Assembly (NCBI RefSeq): GCF_000166275.1
Contig: NZ_CM001023.1
Span: forward strand, 3,537,001-3,601,000
Source: Algoriphagus machipongonensis
GTDB taxonomy: Bacteria > Bacteroidota > Bacteroidia > Cytophagales > Cyclobacteriaceae
Length of the DNA: 64,000 nt
Direction: 5' to 3'
Positions 17,542-27,136 of this stretch are shown here, in pieces (within the stretch, counting starts at the first letter, position 1; each line of letters starts with the position of its first letter). Made by a program: the position numbers and the translations under genes. The notes under the pieces are model-generated. The model did not search any database. It had not been told where the DNA came from and saw only the letters and a list, made by a program, of their open reading frames with translations.

Positions 17542-18120
17542 ATGAAGAAACATCTCTTATTTTTCTACCTAATTTTCTCTTTGGGCCTTAGTTCACATGC
17601 GCAAAATATTGGAGACATGTCTCTAAATGATGCGGTGACAGATAAAAACACTTCGATTTCCAGTTCTCTCAAGGAGAAGGCATTGGTTTTAGTTTTTCAT
17701 AGTATGAATTGCCCTTTTGCAAAGCTTTATGAGGAAAGAATCATAGACATCAGAACCAGATTTCAGAATCAAGGAATTTCCTTTGCATTGGTTAATTCTG
17801 AGTCTGTTGGAAAAGAGCAAAACCCCGAATTACTTCGAAGTCATATTGATGAAACAGGTCTAAACATGCCCTATCTTATGGATGAGGATCATGAGTGGGT
17901 CAAGCAATTTGAGATCACAAAACTTCCTGAAGTGATCGTTCTGGTACCGGGTGAGGATGGAATAAAAATCGCTTACCGAGGTGCTATTGACAATAATGCA
18001 CAAGCAGAGAGTGCCGTCACAGAAAAATTCTTGGAAAGAGCTTTAAATCAAATTTTGAAAGGAGAGCAGCCCGGACCATCTCAAGTCCGAGCGGTAGGTT
18101 GCAATGTCAGAAGCTTCTAA
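17542..18120 (+). CDS. Exported redoxin/thioredoxin-family protein
   Basis: 192 residues with a signal peptide (MKKHLLFFYLIFSLGLSSHA) and a thioredoxin-fold domain. The active-site helix starts LVFHSMNCPFAKLYEERI with one cysteine (Cys57) in a CPFA setting, as in the AhpC/TSA-like redoxins of Bacteroidota. The cis-proline region is ITKLPEVIVLVPG. A second cysteine lies near the C-terminus (VGCNVRSF, Cys187) and could form a disulfide with Cys57, as in atypical two-cysteine peroxiredoxins; that pairing is inferred. Its stop overlaps the convergent gene by 4 bases. Confidence 0.8.
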   Translation: MKKHLLFFYLIFSLGLSSHAQNIGDMSLNDAVTDKNTSISSSLKEKALVLVFHSMNCPFAKLYEERIIDIRTRFQNQGISFALVNSESVGKEQNPELLRSHIDETGLNMPYLMDEDHEWVKQFEITKLPEVIVLVPGEDGIKIAYRGAIDNNAQAESAVTEKFLERALNQILKGEQPGPSQVRAVGCNVRSF

Positions 18121-18965
18121 GCTTGCAATATTTCGATCAATTCTTTGATCTCCTCGACTTTTTCCATCTCACCCAATTTCTCAAATGAATTACCTAGATT
18201 CCGTAAGGTCCTAAGCAAGATTTGCAGGTAAGCACAAGGTTCAAAATACTCCTCTTTAGGATCTAACTTTAAGTGCTCTAGGTAATTGTATATATCTTGT
18301 TTACTAAAAATCAATCCTTTATTAAATGCATTAATGTAGAAGGTTAGACTTTCCGTTTTATAGGTTAAAACAAAGAGGTTTGGGAGATTCACTCCATAAA
18401 CTGGTAAACCCAGCTTCTTCCCCACCAATAAGTAAATAGCACATAAACTTAAGGGGTTTCCTTTTTTAGAATCCAAAACAGCCGACAACATACTGTTTGC
18501 TGGCGAGTGGAAATTCTTTGTATTTGCAGAGAACCTTAAGTTATTAAAAAGCACGTTATTGATTATCCTTATTTGATCATAAGGAGGCAGATCATTTTTA
18601 AAAGCTGTCCATACTTCGAAATAGATTTGATGCATTTCTGCATTCAACTTTTCATATTCCAAATCTGGATATTGATAGGTGTTGATAATCCAAAGTCCAG
18701 TGAGCAAGTCCCTGTCCTCTGAATCTCTCCATTGGATCAATCTTCTTTTCAACAATGAAAACTGCAAATCATGCACCAACTCCTCAATCTCCTTCTGAAT
18801 TTCGGGATTAAAGCTATTCTCCCATTTCTCTTCTAAAAATGGGATGATCTCCGTTCCCAGAGAAATGATTCTTTCCCTAACATGATTCCGCACCTCGTTA
18901 TCAGTGTCATCCAACAGAGAAACCAAAGCATTAAGCTCTCCATTTGTCAAGGTACTCATAGGCAA
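18117..18965 (-). CDS. Transglutaminase-like (SirB1 family) protein
   Basis: A 282-residue protein. The N-terminal 80 residues look like HEAT-type helices (NALVSLLDDTDNEVRNHVRERI). The rest matches the SirB1/Transglut_core2 family: NNVLFNNLRFSANTKNFHSP, then GNPLSLCAIYLLVGKKLGLPVYGVNLPNLF. The usual cysteine position of the transglutaminase triad falls in LSLCAIY; the histidine expected near the second motif (normally PGHF-like) is replaced by NLFVL, so activity is doubtful. Function is unknown. Confidence 0.75.
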   Translation of the reverse strand: MPMSTLTNGELNALVSLLDDTDNEVRNHVRERIISLGTEIIPFLEEKWENSFNPEIQKEIEELVHDLQFSLLKRRLIQWRDSEDRDLLTGLWIINTYQYPDLEYEKLNAEMHQIYFEVWTAFKNDLPPYDQIRIINNVLFNNLRFSANTKNFHSPANSMLSAVLDSKKGNPLSLCAIYLLVGKKLGLPVYGVNLPNLFVLTYKTESLTFYINAFNKGLIFSKQDIYNYLEHLKLDPKEEYFEPCAYLQILLRTLRNLGNSFEKLGEMEKVEEIKELIEILQA

Positions 18966-19011
18966 AATTCTATTTTAATAAGTTGGTTTTAATAAGTTAG
19001 CAAAAAAGCGT

Positions 19012-20622
19012 TTAAGTCTGAATAACCCCAACGTTAAATCTATCCGTGATGGGAGCATGATTTGCTGCCTCTATCCCTGTACTGATCACCTTTCTGGTTT
19101 CTCTTGGATCAATCACTCCATCTACCCAAAGTCTAGAAGCAGCATAATAGGGACTTAATTCTTCCTGATATTTATTCGTAATTTCATCAAGAAGTTCCTT
19201 TTCATCTTCTTCCGAAATCTCTTTCCCTTTCTTCTTTAGTGATGCTACTTTTATCTGAAGTAAAGTCTTAGCAGCAGAAGCACCTGACATGACTGCCATT
19301 TGAGCTGTAGGCCAAGAGTAAATCAATCTAGGGTCATAGGCTTTGCCACACATGGCATAGTTTCCTGCGCCGTAAGAATTCCCAAGTACAATCGTAAACT
19401 TTGGGACTACTGAGTTTGCCATGGCATTCACCATTTTTGCTCCATCTTTAATAATCCCTCCATGCTCGGCTTTACTTCCTACCATAAAACCACTCACATC
19501 TTGTAAAAATACGAGCGGTATTTTCCTTTGGTTACAATTCATAATAAACCTGGCTGCCTTATCTGCAGAGTCAGAATATATCACTCCTCCCATTTGCATT
19601 TCCCCATCGGCAGTTTTGACAATTTTCCGTTGGTTTGCTACGATTCCTACGGCCCAACCGTCAATTCTTGCGACCCCGCAAATGAGCGTCTTGCCATAAT
19701 CTTTTTTATATTCATCTATTTCTCCCCCATCTACCAATCCTTTGATCACCTCCAGCATATCATAGGGCTTAACACGTTCCATTGGGAATTTCTCCAGCAA
19801 TTCATCACCTGAGATCATTGGGGCTTTAGGCTCCATTCTATCAAACCCTGCTTGAGGGTTAGATCCTAGTTTATCAAAAATATTTCTGATCGCATCTAAG
19901 CAATCTTGATCAGAATCAAATTTATTGTCGGTGACACCAGAAATCTCACAATGGGTGGATGCCCCTCCTAAGGTTTCATTATCTACACTTTCTCCTATCG
20001 CAGCTTTTACCAAGTACGAACCCGCTAAAAAAATGGAACCTGTCTTATCAACGATCATCGCCTCATCCGACATGATTGGTAAATAAGCACCACCCGCCAC
20101 GCAGCTTCCCATAATTGCAGCAATCTGTACGATTCCCATGGAAGACATTTTAGCGTTATTTCGAAACTGCCGCCCAAAGTGCTCTTTGTCCGGAAAGATC
20201 TCATTTTGCATTGGGAGAAAGACCCCGGCACTATCTACCAAATAGATGATTGGCAAGTGATTCTCCATAGCTATTTCCTGAGCTCTTAAGTTCTTTTTAG
20301 CGGTCATAGGAAACCAAGCTCCAGCTTTAACAGTGGCATCATTGGCTACAATGACGACCATTCTTCCTTTCACAGTACCAATACCTGTAACTACTCCAGC
20401 AGAAGGACAGCCTCCTTCTTCCACGTACATCCCATCGGCAGCAAAAGCCCCAACTTCCAAAAAGTCAGAATTATCATCTATCAGGTATTCAATTCTCTCT
20501 CTCGCTGTAAGCTTACCCTTTGCATGTTCTTTTTCTATTCTTTTGGCTCCGCCTCCCTGCTTTACTTTTTCTGATTTAGCATGAAGTTGGTCTAATAATG
20601 ATTGAAAAGATTGTGTTGTCAT
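19012..20622 (-). CDS. Acyl-CoA carboxylase carboxyltransferase (beta) subunit
   Basis: About 536 residues of the carboxyltransferase family acting with a biotin carboxylase on propionyl- or methylcrotonyl-type CoA esters. The N-terminus has GGGAKRIEKEHAKGKLTARERI, the first crotonase half VDSAGVFLPMQNEIFPD, and the second GFMVGSKAEHGGIIKDGAK, with oxyanion glycines. GASTHCEISGVTDN and the length favour a methylcrotonyl-CoA carboxylase-like enzyme, but the substrate cannot be settled. No biotin-carrying alpha subunit is adjacent. The start is placed at ATG 20622 (MTTQSFQSLL); an upstream ATG at 20667 would add 15 unconserved-looking residues. Confidence 0.88.
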   Translation of the reverse strand: MTTQSFQSLLDQLHAKSEKVKQGGGAKRIEKEHAKGKLTARERIEYLIDDNSDFLEVGAFAADGMYVEEGGCPSAGVVTGIGTVKGRMVVIVANDATVKAGAWFPMTAKKNLRAQEIAMENHLPIIYLVDSAGVFLPMQNEIFPDKEHFGRQFRNNAKMSSMGIVQIAAIMGSCVAGGAYLPIMSDEAMIVDKTGSIFLAGSYLVKAAIGESVDNETLGGASTHCEISGVTDNKFDSDQDCLDAIRNIFDKLGSNPQAGFDRMEPKAPMISGDELLEKFPMERVKPYDMLEVIKGLVDGGEIDEYKKDYGKTLICGVARIDGWAVGIVANQRKIVKTADGEMQMGGVIYSDSADKAARFIMNCNQRKIPLVFLQDVSGFMVGSKAEHGGIIKDGAKMVNAMANSVVPKFTIVLGNSYGAGNYAMCGKAYDPRLIYSWPTAQMAVMSGASAAKTLLQIKVASLKKKGKEISEEDEKELLDEITNKYQEELSPYYAASRLWVDGVIDPRETRKVISTGIEAANHAPITDRFNVGVIQT

Positions 20623-20969
20623 CGAGTAATTGTGATTAAAAGATTTATTTGGGTTTATATATCTCAAACCTAAATTTTAGGGTAAGAGTTTGCCTTAATA
20701 TAAACAAAAGCCCATTTCCGAATAAGAATTTGGCTGAATTCGAATGAGGATCATGGTGATTTCAAGATTAAGGGAATGGAATTGAAAAATTAAAGGCCAC
20801 TTTCCGGAATCCTTGGGGGTATTTTCATATTTGGATAGGTTAAAGAAAAAATAGGGAGCCAACAATTTTAAAAAACAAATTTTAGTATTGAATTACATTT
20901 TACTAGCTCTTTAAGTAACTAACTGTTAAATTACATTAAAAGTTGCTAGCCCTTTAAATTTAACGCTTG

Positions 20970-21001
20970 GCCTATCAAAGAGATTTGGTAGGCTTTTTTT
21001 T
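20970..21001 (+). terminator. Orphan plus-strand intrinsic terminator
   Basis: Arms GCCTATCAAA (20970-20979) and TTTGGTAGGC (20984-20993) form a 10-bp stem with one G-U pair and a GAGA loop, followed by eight T. The orientation is plus, but no plus-strand gene lies upstream: the carboxylase gene on the left is transcribed away. In the gap 20623-21196 I see no ORF. The terminator may end an unannotated small RNA lying within about 20650-20970. Confidence 0.6.
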
Positions 21002-21138
21002 GGATCGTTGTCCTATTGAAATGGGTGAGAGTTTAGATTGAATATTCGTTCCAAAAAGACAAATCTTTAAATGAATCTATTTCTCCTTTAGACCAAATCG
21101 AAGATAAGGATCTAAATAATTTCTTTACCCATTTAAAA

Positions 21139-21180
21139 AAACAACAGCCCTTTTTCTCTCGAAAAAGGGCTGTTGTTTTT
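21139..21180 (-). terminator. Intrinsic terminator of the amidase gene
   Basis: A near-perfect hairpin with arms AACAACAGCCCTTTTTC and GAAAAAGGGCTGTTGTT around a TCTC loop, flanked by A6 on the left and T5 on the right, so it can stop transcription in either direction. It begins about 17 bases beyond the amidase stop on the minus strand, which is its most likely user. Confidence 0.85.
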
Positions 21181-21196
21181 GAAGACCTACTCGATC

Positions 21197-21997
21197 TTAT
21201 CTAGCCTCAATACTTTCTTTATAGTCTCTTATTGATCTAAAAATCGCTGATGCCATGTATTCCTGACCTTGTTTACTCATCAGGAATCGTTCTTCATTGG
21301 AGTTAGATAAAAAACCCAACTCAACCAATACGCTCGGCATGGAAGGAGTCCACAAAACATAAAAAGGTCCTTGCTTTACTCCTCTACTTTTTCTTCCTAC
21401 CCTATCTTTAAATTGAGCTTCAACATTTCCTGCCAAGGTCACAGAATTTTCGAAATAGGCTTTGGACATGAGGTTAAACATCATGTATGATTCCGGAGAG
21501 GAAGGGTCAAACCCTTCGTAGTTTTCTTCGTAATTATCTTCCAGTAAGATTACTGAGTTTTCTCTTTTGACAATGTCAAAATTCGCATCAAAGTGTTTCA
21601 TCCCCATGACCCAAGTTTCTGTCCCATATGCTGATCGATTGGCAGCAGAATTGGAGTGGATGGAAACAAATAGATGTGCCTTGTTTTTATTAGCTATGAT
21701 AGGTCTTTCTTTAAGTTCTGGAAAGCTATCATCCTTTCGTGTATATATGATTTCAACATCTGGCAAAAACTCTTCGATATACTTACCGACCAAAAGTGTA
21801 ACCGCCAGGTTTATGTCCTTTTCTTTTGACCTAGATCCTAAATTTCCAGGATCTCTACCGCCGTGTCCAGCATCTAAAACAATCTTAGTCATTTTATAGG
21901 CTGGCTCCATAGATTCATTTTTTATGAAGCCCCCAAAAACAATTGGAATGCATATTATAAGACTTAGAAGAATTTTTTTGTTATTAAACCGTTCCAT
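21197..21997 (-). CDS. N-acetylmuramoyl-L-alanine amidase (Amidase_3)
   Basis: About 266 residues, exported. After a hydrophobic N-terminus (NNKKILLSLIICIPIVFGGF) comes the amidase_3 fold with zinc ligands in IVLDAGHGGRDPG (His), a glutamate in SKEKDINLAV, LFVSIHSNSA (His), and the catalytic glutamate in VLVELGFLSN. It cleaves the bond between muramic acid and the stem peptide, in cell separation or wall turnover. The frame is open 79 codons further upstream (to 22234), but that extension lacks envelope features and lies inside lptD, so ATG 21997 (MERFNNKK) is preferred. Confidence 0.9.
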   Translation of the reverse strand: MERFNNKKILLSLIICIPIVFGGFIKNESMEPAYKMTKIVLDAGHGGRDPGNLGSRSKEKDINLAVTLLVGKYIEEFLPDVEIIYTRKDDSFPELKERPIIANKNKAHLFVSIHSNSAANRSAYGTETWVMGMKHFDANFDIVKRENSVILLEDNYEENYEGFDPSSPESYMMFNLMSKAYFENSVTLAGNVEAQFKDRVGRKSRGVKQGPFYVLWTPSMPSVLVELGFLSNSNEERFLMSKQGQEYMASAIFRSIRDYKESIEAR

Positions 21998-24791
21998 GAG
22001 GGCAATAAAATTAACTTTACGCGAAATTTCACTCAAATTAAACAAAGAGAAAGCATCTGTGCAGGGTATTAGGCTCCTTTTATTTTCAGTACTCGGACTT
22101 TTCATGGTTCCTTTTTTGGCAACTGCACAACAACCTACCAAACAGGCAGAGAGAAGGTTAGTTGTGCCAGACTCACTTGCCTTTCCAAATTTGGACACCA
22201 TACCGGAAGCTAACCCACCCGCATTAAGTGACACTTTACCTTCCGATAGTGTGGCAAATATTGTGCCTACAGGCCCTATTCAATCAGATATCACTTATTA
22301 TGCTGAAGATAGTATCGTTTCTGATTTTAGCGAAAATAAGGTTTATCTCTACAATAAAGCCTGGTTTGAATATGGGGAAATGAAGCTAGAAGCAGATCTG
22401 ATTGTCATAGATTGGAAAAATTCGACCCTTTATGCCTCAGGAGTGACGGACAGTTTGGGTAATGTTACCGGGAATCCATTTTTTAAAGATGGATCCAGTG
22501 TCTATGAAATCCGGAAGGAAATGCGTTATAATTTCGTCACGCAGAAAGCAATTATCAAAGATGTTGTTACCGAACAACAAGATGGAGTTTTAAGAGGTGA
22601 GACTATCAAAAAAACAGAAGATGGTAGTATCTATCTGAGCCATGGCTATTATACCACCTGTTTGCTCACTAAGCCTCACTGGCACATATCTTCCAACAAA
22701 ATCAAGTCAATCCAAGGAAAGCAGGTGGTTTCAGGACCGTTTAACCTATACTTCAATGGCATCCCTACTCCCCTTGGATTACCCTTCGGTATTATACCTG
22801 ATACGCCCGAGGAAAAAGCATCTGGAATCGTATTTCCATCTTATGGTAGTGAGCAAGTAAGAGGTCTTTATTTGCGGGACTTTGGGTATTATTTTGCTAT
22901 CAACGATTACGTCCATGCCAGAGTCACAGGAGATATTTATTCCAAAGGAGGCTGGGGAGCAAAACTACAGTCTATTTATAAAAAACGGTATCGATTCAAT
23001 GGTAGCTTTAATCTGGATTTCCAGAAATTCGTATCTCCAGAAACCGAGTTAAATCCCACGAACTACAACACGTTTAGAATTCAGTGGAGTCATACTCCCG
23101 AAACCAGGGGAACCAGTCAATTTTCTGCCTCAGTAAATGCAGGTAGCACCAGTTATTTTAACAATGTGATTAATCAAAATAACTATCAAAATAACGTTAC
23201 CTCTGACTTTACCTCGAATGTCTCCTATTCGAAGACGTTTACCGGAACCCCATTTTCCCTTTCTGCCAATATGAGACACTCACAAAGTGTGACAACGGGG
23301 GAAGTAAGAGTGGATTTACCGACGATTTCAATGAACATGAACCGTCAAACTCCATTTAGAAATGTAAGATTTGAACCCTTAAAGACGTTGAATGTCGCTT
23401 GGAACTTCAACTTGCAGAACTCGATCACCAACCGAATTGATAATTCATTTGGGGTTTCGAATGACTTGAATACCGGAAACGAAGAGGCAGACATTGTTCC
23501 ATTTAATTTTGCAAATGCCCCGCTCCTTCTAGACAATGCAAAAAATGGTATTAGAAACAATATCCCGATCAGCTCCAACTTTACACTTTTCAAGTATTTT
23601 ACAGGAAGTATCGGCGCAAATTTAACGGACCTTTGGTATCTCAACCGAATTAATTACTACTACAACCCAGAGGAAGAAAGGGTAGACAAAATATTAGAGG
23701 ATGGGTTTAATAGAGTGACAACCTACAATACTTCAGTATCTCTTCAGACTAACATATATGGATTTTTTAATTTCAAAGGAAAAGGAAAACTTCAAACCAT
23801 AAGGCAACATATTCAACCTTCCATTGGCTTTAGCTTTACTCCTGATTTCTCAGACCCATCTTTTGGTTACTATCAGGATGTTCAAATTAATGAAGAAGGC
23901 GATAGAAGATTATTCTCAAGGCATCAAGGCTTTGTTTATAGTGGAGCTCCATTGGGAGAGTCACGTTCCATGACTTTTAACATCCGAAATGTAATAGAAG
24001 CAAAACTTAGAAATGACTCTGATTCTGCTGAAGAAAGCACCCGAAAAATACCGCTTCTTGAGACTTTAAATTTAAGTTCCAGCTACAATTTTGCTGCTGA
24101 TTCTTTTAACCTATCCCCAGTCAGTATCAGTGCCAGAACCAGTTTTTTTGACAGGAAGCTTTCCGTCAATATGAGCTCAACACTTGACCCTTATGCTACA
24201 CGTACATTTGTAGATGCAGAGGGTGGGGAAACCATAAGAAGAGTGAATGAATTCGCCTGGAAATATGGACAGGGAATTGGAACCATTCGAAATGCTTCTC
24301 TGAACATGAATATCTCATTAAACCCAGGAAACAATCAAACCCAAGGAGAAGTACGGGATGAGGTGACCAACAATTTCCTGGAGCAAGGTGGTGTTTTGGA
24401 TGACTTTGCCCAAAGTGAAATCAATAGGATCGTTACAGACCCCAGCCAATATATAGACTGGAATATCCCTTGGAATGTCAGCATAGGCTATAATCTGAGC
24501 TATAGTAAACAAACTTCAGGGACGATTATGGTCACTCAGGGGATGAACTTAAGCGGAAATGTATCACTCTCTGAAAAATGGAAAATCAACTTTAATACGG
24601 GACTTGACTTACAAGCTCAAAAGATCACTCAATCCATGATTGGAATCGCCAGAGATCTACACTGTTGGCAGATGAATGTCAACTGGATTCCGTTTGGACG
24701 ATTTACCTCTTACAACATAGACATCCGTGTCAAATCCAGTATCCTTCAGGATTTGAAGGTTTCAAGAAGAAGATCATTCTTTGATAATTAG
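21996..24791 (+). CDS. lptD: LPS-assembly outer membrane protein LptD, Bacteroidota type
   Basis: About 931 residues. A signal peptide (LLLFSVLGLFMVPFLATAQ) precedes an OstA-like jellyroll (SDITYYAEDSIVSDFSENKVYLYNKAW in part, then LEADLIVIDWKNSTLYASG) and a large outer-membrane barrel with many alternating strands. Conserved middle elements are YYTTCLLTKPHWHI and GIPTPLGLPFGIIPD. The short end after SSILQDLKVSRRRS is typical for the family. It inserts lipopolysaccharide into the outer leaflet. The start is uncertain: ATG 21996 shares bases with the divergent amidase ATG, while GTG 22059 gives an ideal signal peptide (MQGIRLLLF). Its stop overlaps the arcA stop by 4 bases. Confidence 0.85.
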   Translation: MRAIKLTLREISLKLNKEKASVQGIRLLLFSVLGLFMVPFLATAQQPTKQAERRLVVPDSLAFPNLDTIPEANPPALSDTLPSDSVANIVPTGPIQSDITYYAEDSIVSDFSENKVYLYNKAWFEYGEMKLEADLIVIDWKNSTLYASGVTDSLGNVTGNPFFKDGSSVYEIRKEMRYNFVTQKAIIKDVVTEQQDGVLRGETIKKTEDGSIYLSHGYYTTCLLTKPHWHISSNKIKSIQGKQVVSGPFNLYFNGIPTPLGLPFGIIPDTPEEKASGIVFPSYGSEQVRGLYLRDFGYYFAINDYVHARVTGDIYSKGGWGAKLQSIYKKRYRFNGSFNLDFQKFVSPETELNPTNYNTFRIQWSHTPETRGTSQFSASVNAGSTSYFNNVINQNNYQNNVTSDFTSNVSYSKTFTGTPFSLSANMRHSQSVTTGEVRVDLPTISMNMNRQTPFRNVRFEPLKTLNVAWNFNLQNSITNRIDNSFGVSNDLNTGNEEADIVPFNFANAPLLLDNAKNGIRNNIPISSNFTLFKYFTGSIGANLTDLWYLNRINYYYNPEEERVDKILEDGFNRVTTYNTSVSLQTNIYGFFNFKGKGKLQTIRQHIQPSIGFSFTPDFSDPSFGYYQDVQINEEGDRRLFSRHQGFVYSGAPLGESRSMTFNIRNVIEAKLRNDSDSAEESTRKIPLLETLNLSSSYNFAADSFNLSPVSISARTSFFDRKLSVNMSSTLDPYATRTFVDAEGGETIRRVNEFAWKYGQGIGTIRNASLNMNISLNPGNNQTQGEVRDEVTNNFLEQGGVLDDFAQSEINRIVTDPSQYIDWNIPWNVSIGYNLSYSKQTSGTIMVTQGMNLSGNVSLSEKWKINFNTGLDLQAQKITQSMIGIARDLHCWQMNVNWIPFGRFTSYNIDIRVKSSILQDLKVSRRRSFFDN

Positions 24792-26002
24792 AACCTAGCT
24801 CGACTCAAGGGCATCGTCATACATCTAGGGCCACCTAAGCCTCTAGATAGCTCTGAGGAAGGTATCTCCAGCACATCTACACCCAATTGCCTTAAAGCTC
24901 GGTTGGTGTGAATATTACGGTTGTAGGAAATCACTCTTCTCGGCCCGATCGCAAAAACATTGGCTCCATCAAACCATTGTTCCCGTTGGGAATAATCAGG
25001 ATTCCCATCTGCAGTATGTAGAATCTCAAGGTGAGGAATCTCTCTCTCCAAGACTGTCAACAAAGACTCATTCAAAACCTCTCGTTTGATTTGGGCTTTT
25101 CCATCTTTAATACCTTTCAGGGTGTAAAGTGATGTTTGCAAGACCGAATTCATCGCATCCGGATAGGTTAAAACCAAATTTTCATCCAAAATGGTGAATA
25201 CCGTATCCAGGTGCATGTATTGGCGTTTTTGAGGTAAATGAACTTCATAAACTCTTTCTACTGGACCTTCTGCCAACATCGCTTTTGCGGCATGATAAAT
25301 AGCTTTCTCATCCGTTCTTTCTGAATTCCCAATAGCCACCGCTTTACTGGAAAGCACAATAACATCTCCCCCTTCAATACTTGGTGGGTTATCATGACCT
25401 AAAACCGGATAAAGTCTTTTAACATTATCCTTGAAATCCATGTGGTTTTCAAAAATCGTCCGAAGCAAGTCAGCTTCTCTTTGCCTTCCATCCATTTTCA
25501 TACTTGAAAAAATAATTCCAGAGGGAGTAATCGCCATGGGATCACGCTGGAAATATAAATTTGGGCAAGGTGAAATCACAAAAGCTGACTCCATCAATTC
25601 TCCTGCTTTTAGATTGGGGATTTTTCTTCTTAATTCGTGGATTTTCAATCCAGCAGTTAGAATCGTAGCACATTCGGCGGTTGAATAACGCTCCAAAATA
25701 TCTTCAGCCAAATAAACCATCCCCGATTTCAATAAAGCTTCACGCATCAGGCTGAGAAGTATGGTTTGATCATACAAAACCCGTATCAACAACTCCCTCA
25801 ACTGATATACATGAGCACCAGTAGAATCCTTTATCAAATTCGAAAAAGCATCATGTTCGCGCTGCAATGCCTCTAAATAAGGCACATCCTCAAAAAGCAA
25901 AAAATCTTTATTATATGGGGTAAGACGATCAATTTCCTTTCCTGGCCGATGCATCAGAACTGCTTTAAGCGTTCCAAATTCAGAATTGAGCCTTAGATTC
26001 AT
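24788..26002 (-). CDS. arcA: Arginine deiminase
   Basis: A 404-residue guanidino-group modifying enzyme hydrolysing arginine to citrulline and ammonia. Features are SEFGTLKAVLMHRPG at the N-terminus, FQRDPMAITPSG, the catalytic HLDTVF segment (His plus Asp), and the nucleophile Cys394 in GGPRCMTMPLSR. Length is that of true ArcA rather than of the shorter amidinohydrolase relatives. No arcB, arcC or arginine/ornithine antiporter is adjacent, so the ATP-yielding pathway is not assembled here and the enzyme may serve arginine catabolism alone. Confidence 0.9.
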   Translation of the reverse strand: MNLRLNSEFGTLKAVLMHRPGKEIDRLTPYNKDFLLFEDVPYLEALQREHDAFSNLIKDSTGAHVYQLRELLIRVLYDQTILLSLMREALLKSGMVYLAEDILERYSTAECATILTAGLKIHELRRKIPNLKAGELMESAFVISPCPNLYFQRDPMAITPSGIIFSSMKMDGRQREADLLRTIFENHMDFKDNVKRLYPVLGHDNPPSIEGGDVIVLSSKAVAIGNSERTDEKAIYHAAKAMLAEGPVERVYEVHLPQKRQYMHLDTVFTILDENLVLTYPDAMNSVLQTSLYTLKGIKDGKAQIKREVLNESLLTVLEREIPHLEILHTADGNPDYSQREQWFDGANVFAIGPRRVISYNRNIHTNRALRQLGVDVLEIPSSELSRGLGGPRCMTMPLSRARF

Positions 26003-26221
26003 ATTATTAATATTCTAGTATTGTGATTCAATTATTATTAACATTTAAATAATATATGCCAATATTTAATATAATTGAAATTCTTCCTCCGATATATTTA
26101 ATTCCGCTCAGGAAAGGGAAACCTGATTTAAGTGAAAACAAAAAGTATTTTTTTCAAAGCTTTTGACAATTGGGGTACTATTGTTGTCTTGATAAATGCA
26201 CAAGAATTTAAACCAACACCA

Positions 26222-26974
26222 ATGAAAAGTAACTATATAAAAATTTGGGGTGCTCAGCTCTGCATCCTAGCCAGTCTATTTTTAGCTGCTTGCGATACTT
26301 TAACCCAGTTGGGTAGTCAAGTGGGGCTTGGCACACCGACAGAAGCTGAAATAAACTCTGGACTGAAACAGGCTTTGGAATATGGAACGAGCTATGCATC
26401 TGACAGACTTTCTCAGGAAGATGGATATTTGGGGAATTTAGCAATCAAAATCGCATTTCCAGAAGAAGCTAAGAAAGTTGAAAACACTCTCCGGTCCATT
26501 GGCCTAGGGAATTTATGCGACCAAGTAATCACTAGTGTCAATAGAGCTGCGGAAGACGCTGCAAAAGAAGCTAAACCTATCTTCGTGGCTGCGATAAAAG
26601 AGATGTCAATCAATGATGTAAAAAACATCTTAATGGGTGAAAATGATGCTGCTACCCAATATTTTGAAAACAAAACCACCACTTCATTGGAAACTAAATT
26701 TAAGCCGGTGATTGAAGGGAGTTTAGAAAAAGTAGGAGCCACAAAATATTGGGGAGATGTGGTTAGCCAATATAACAAAGTGCCATTAGTGAAAAAGATT
26801 GACCCTGATCTCACCAGCTTTGTCACACAAAAAGCGATTGACGGATTGTTTTATGAAATCGCGAAAGAAGAACTGAAAATCCGAGAAAATGTCACCTCAA
26901 GAAGCACTTTATTACTTCAAAAGGTTTTTGGGTACGCTGACCGCGAGAAAGCTTCAGGAACAACGACACCATAA
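26222..26974 (+). CDS. DUF4197 lipoprotein
   Basis: About 250 residues. The signal peptide ends in lipobox LAAC (MKSNYIKIWGAQLCILASLF, then LAACDTLTQLG). The mature part matches DUF4197: INSGLKQALEYGTSYASDRLS, then GNLAIKIAFPEEAKKVENTL and CDQVITSVNRAAEDAAKEA, ending TVKIDPDLTSFVTQKAIDGLF-like helices. Function is unknown. The frame is open 30 codons further (26132), but the lipobox decides for ATG 26222. Confidence 0.85.
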   Translation: MKSNYIKIWGAQLCILASLFLAACDTLTQLGSQVGLGTPTEAEINSGLKQALEYGTSYASDRLSQEDGYLGNLAIKIAFPEEAKKVENTLRSIGLGNLCDQVITSVNRAAEDAAKEAKPIFVAAIKEMSINDVKNILMGENDAATQYFENKTTTSLETKFKPVIEGSLEKVGATKYWGDVVSQYNKVPLVKKIDPDLTSFVTQKAIDGLFYEIAKEELKIRENVTSRSTLLLQKVFGYADREKASGTTTP

Positions 26975-27089
26975 CCTATTTCCTCATTAGCCTTGTTTAA
27001 AGCACATTTACCCATTCCTGAAGCAGGTGAGACCTCTTATTTATTTGGGACTGATAATCAATTAATTAAAATGTAATCTTCACATATTT

Positions 27090-27118
27090 TTGATTATTGC
27101 CCCACTTTGCTACCTTGG
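27090..27118 (+). promoter_or_regulatory. Candidate Bacteroidota promoter of the response regulator gene
   Basis: TTG at 27090-27092, an 18-base spacer, then TACCTTGG at 27111-27118, seven of eight matches to the Bacteroidota -7 consensus TAnnTTTG. Transcription would start near 27125, about 12 bases before ATG 27137. Short elements like this occur by chance, so confidence is low. Confidence 0.3.
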
Positions 27119-27136
27119 TGTCTGACACCCTACCTA

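Noticed and set aside
21998..22234. 79-residue N-terminal extension of the amidase
   Set aside because: It is antisense to the lptD start, shows no signal-peptide character, and displaces the hydrophobic leader to residue 85.
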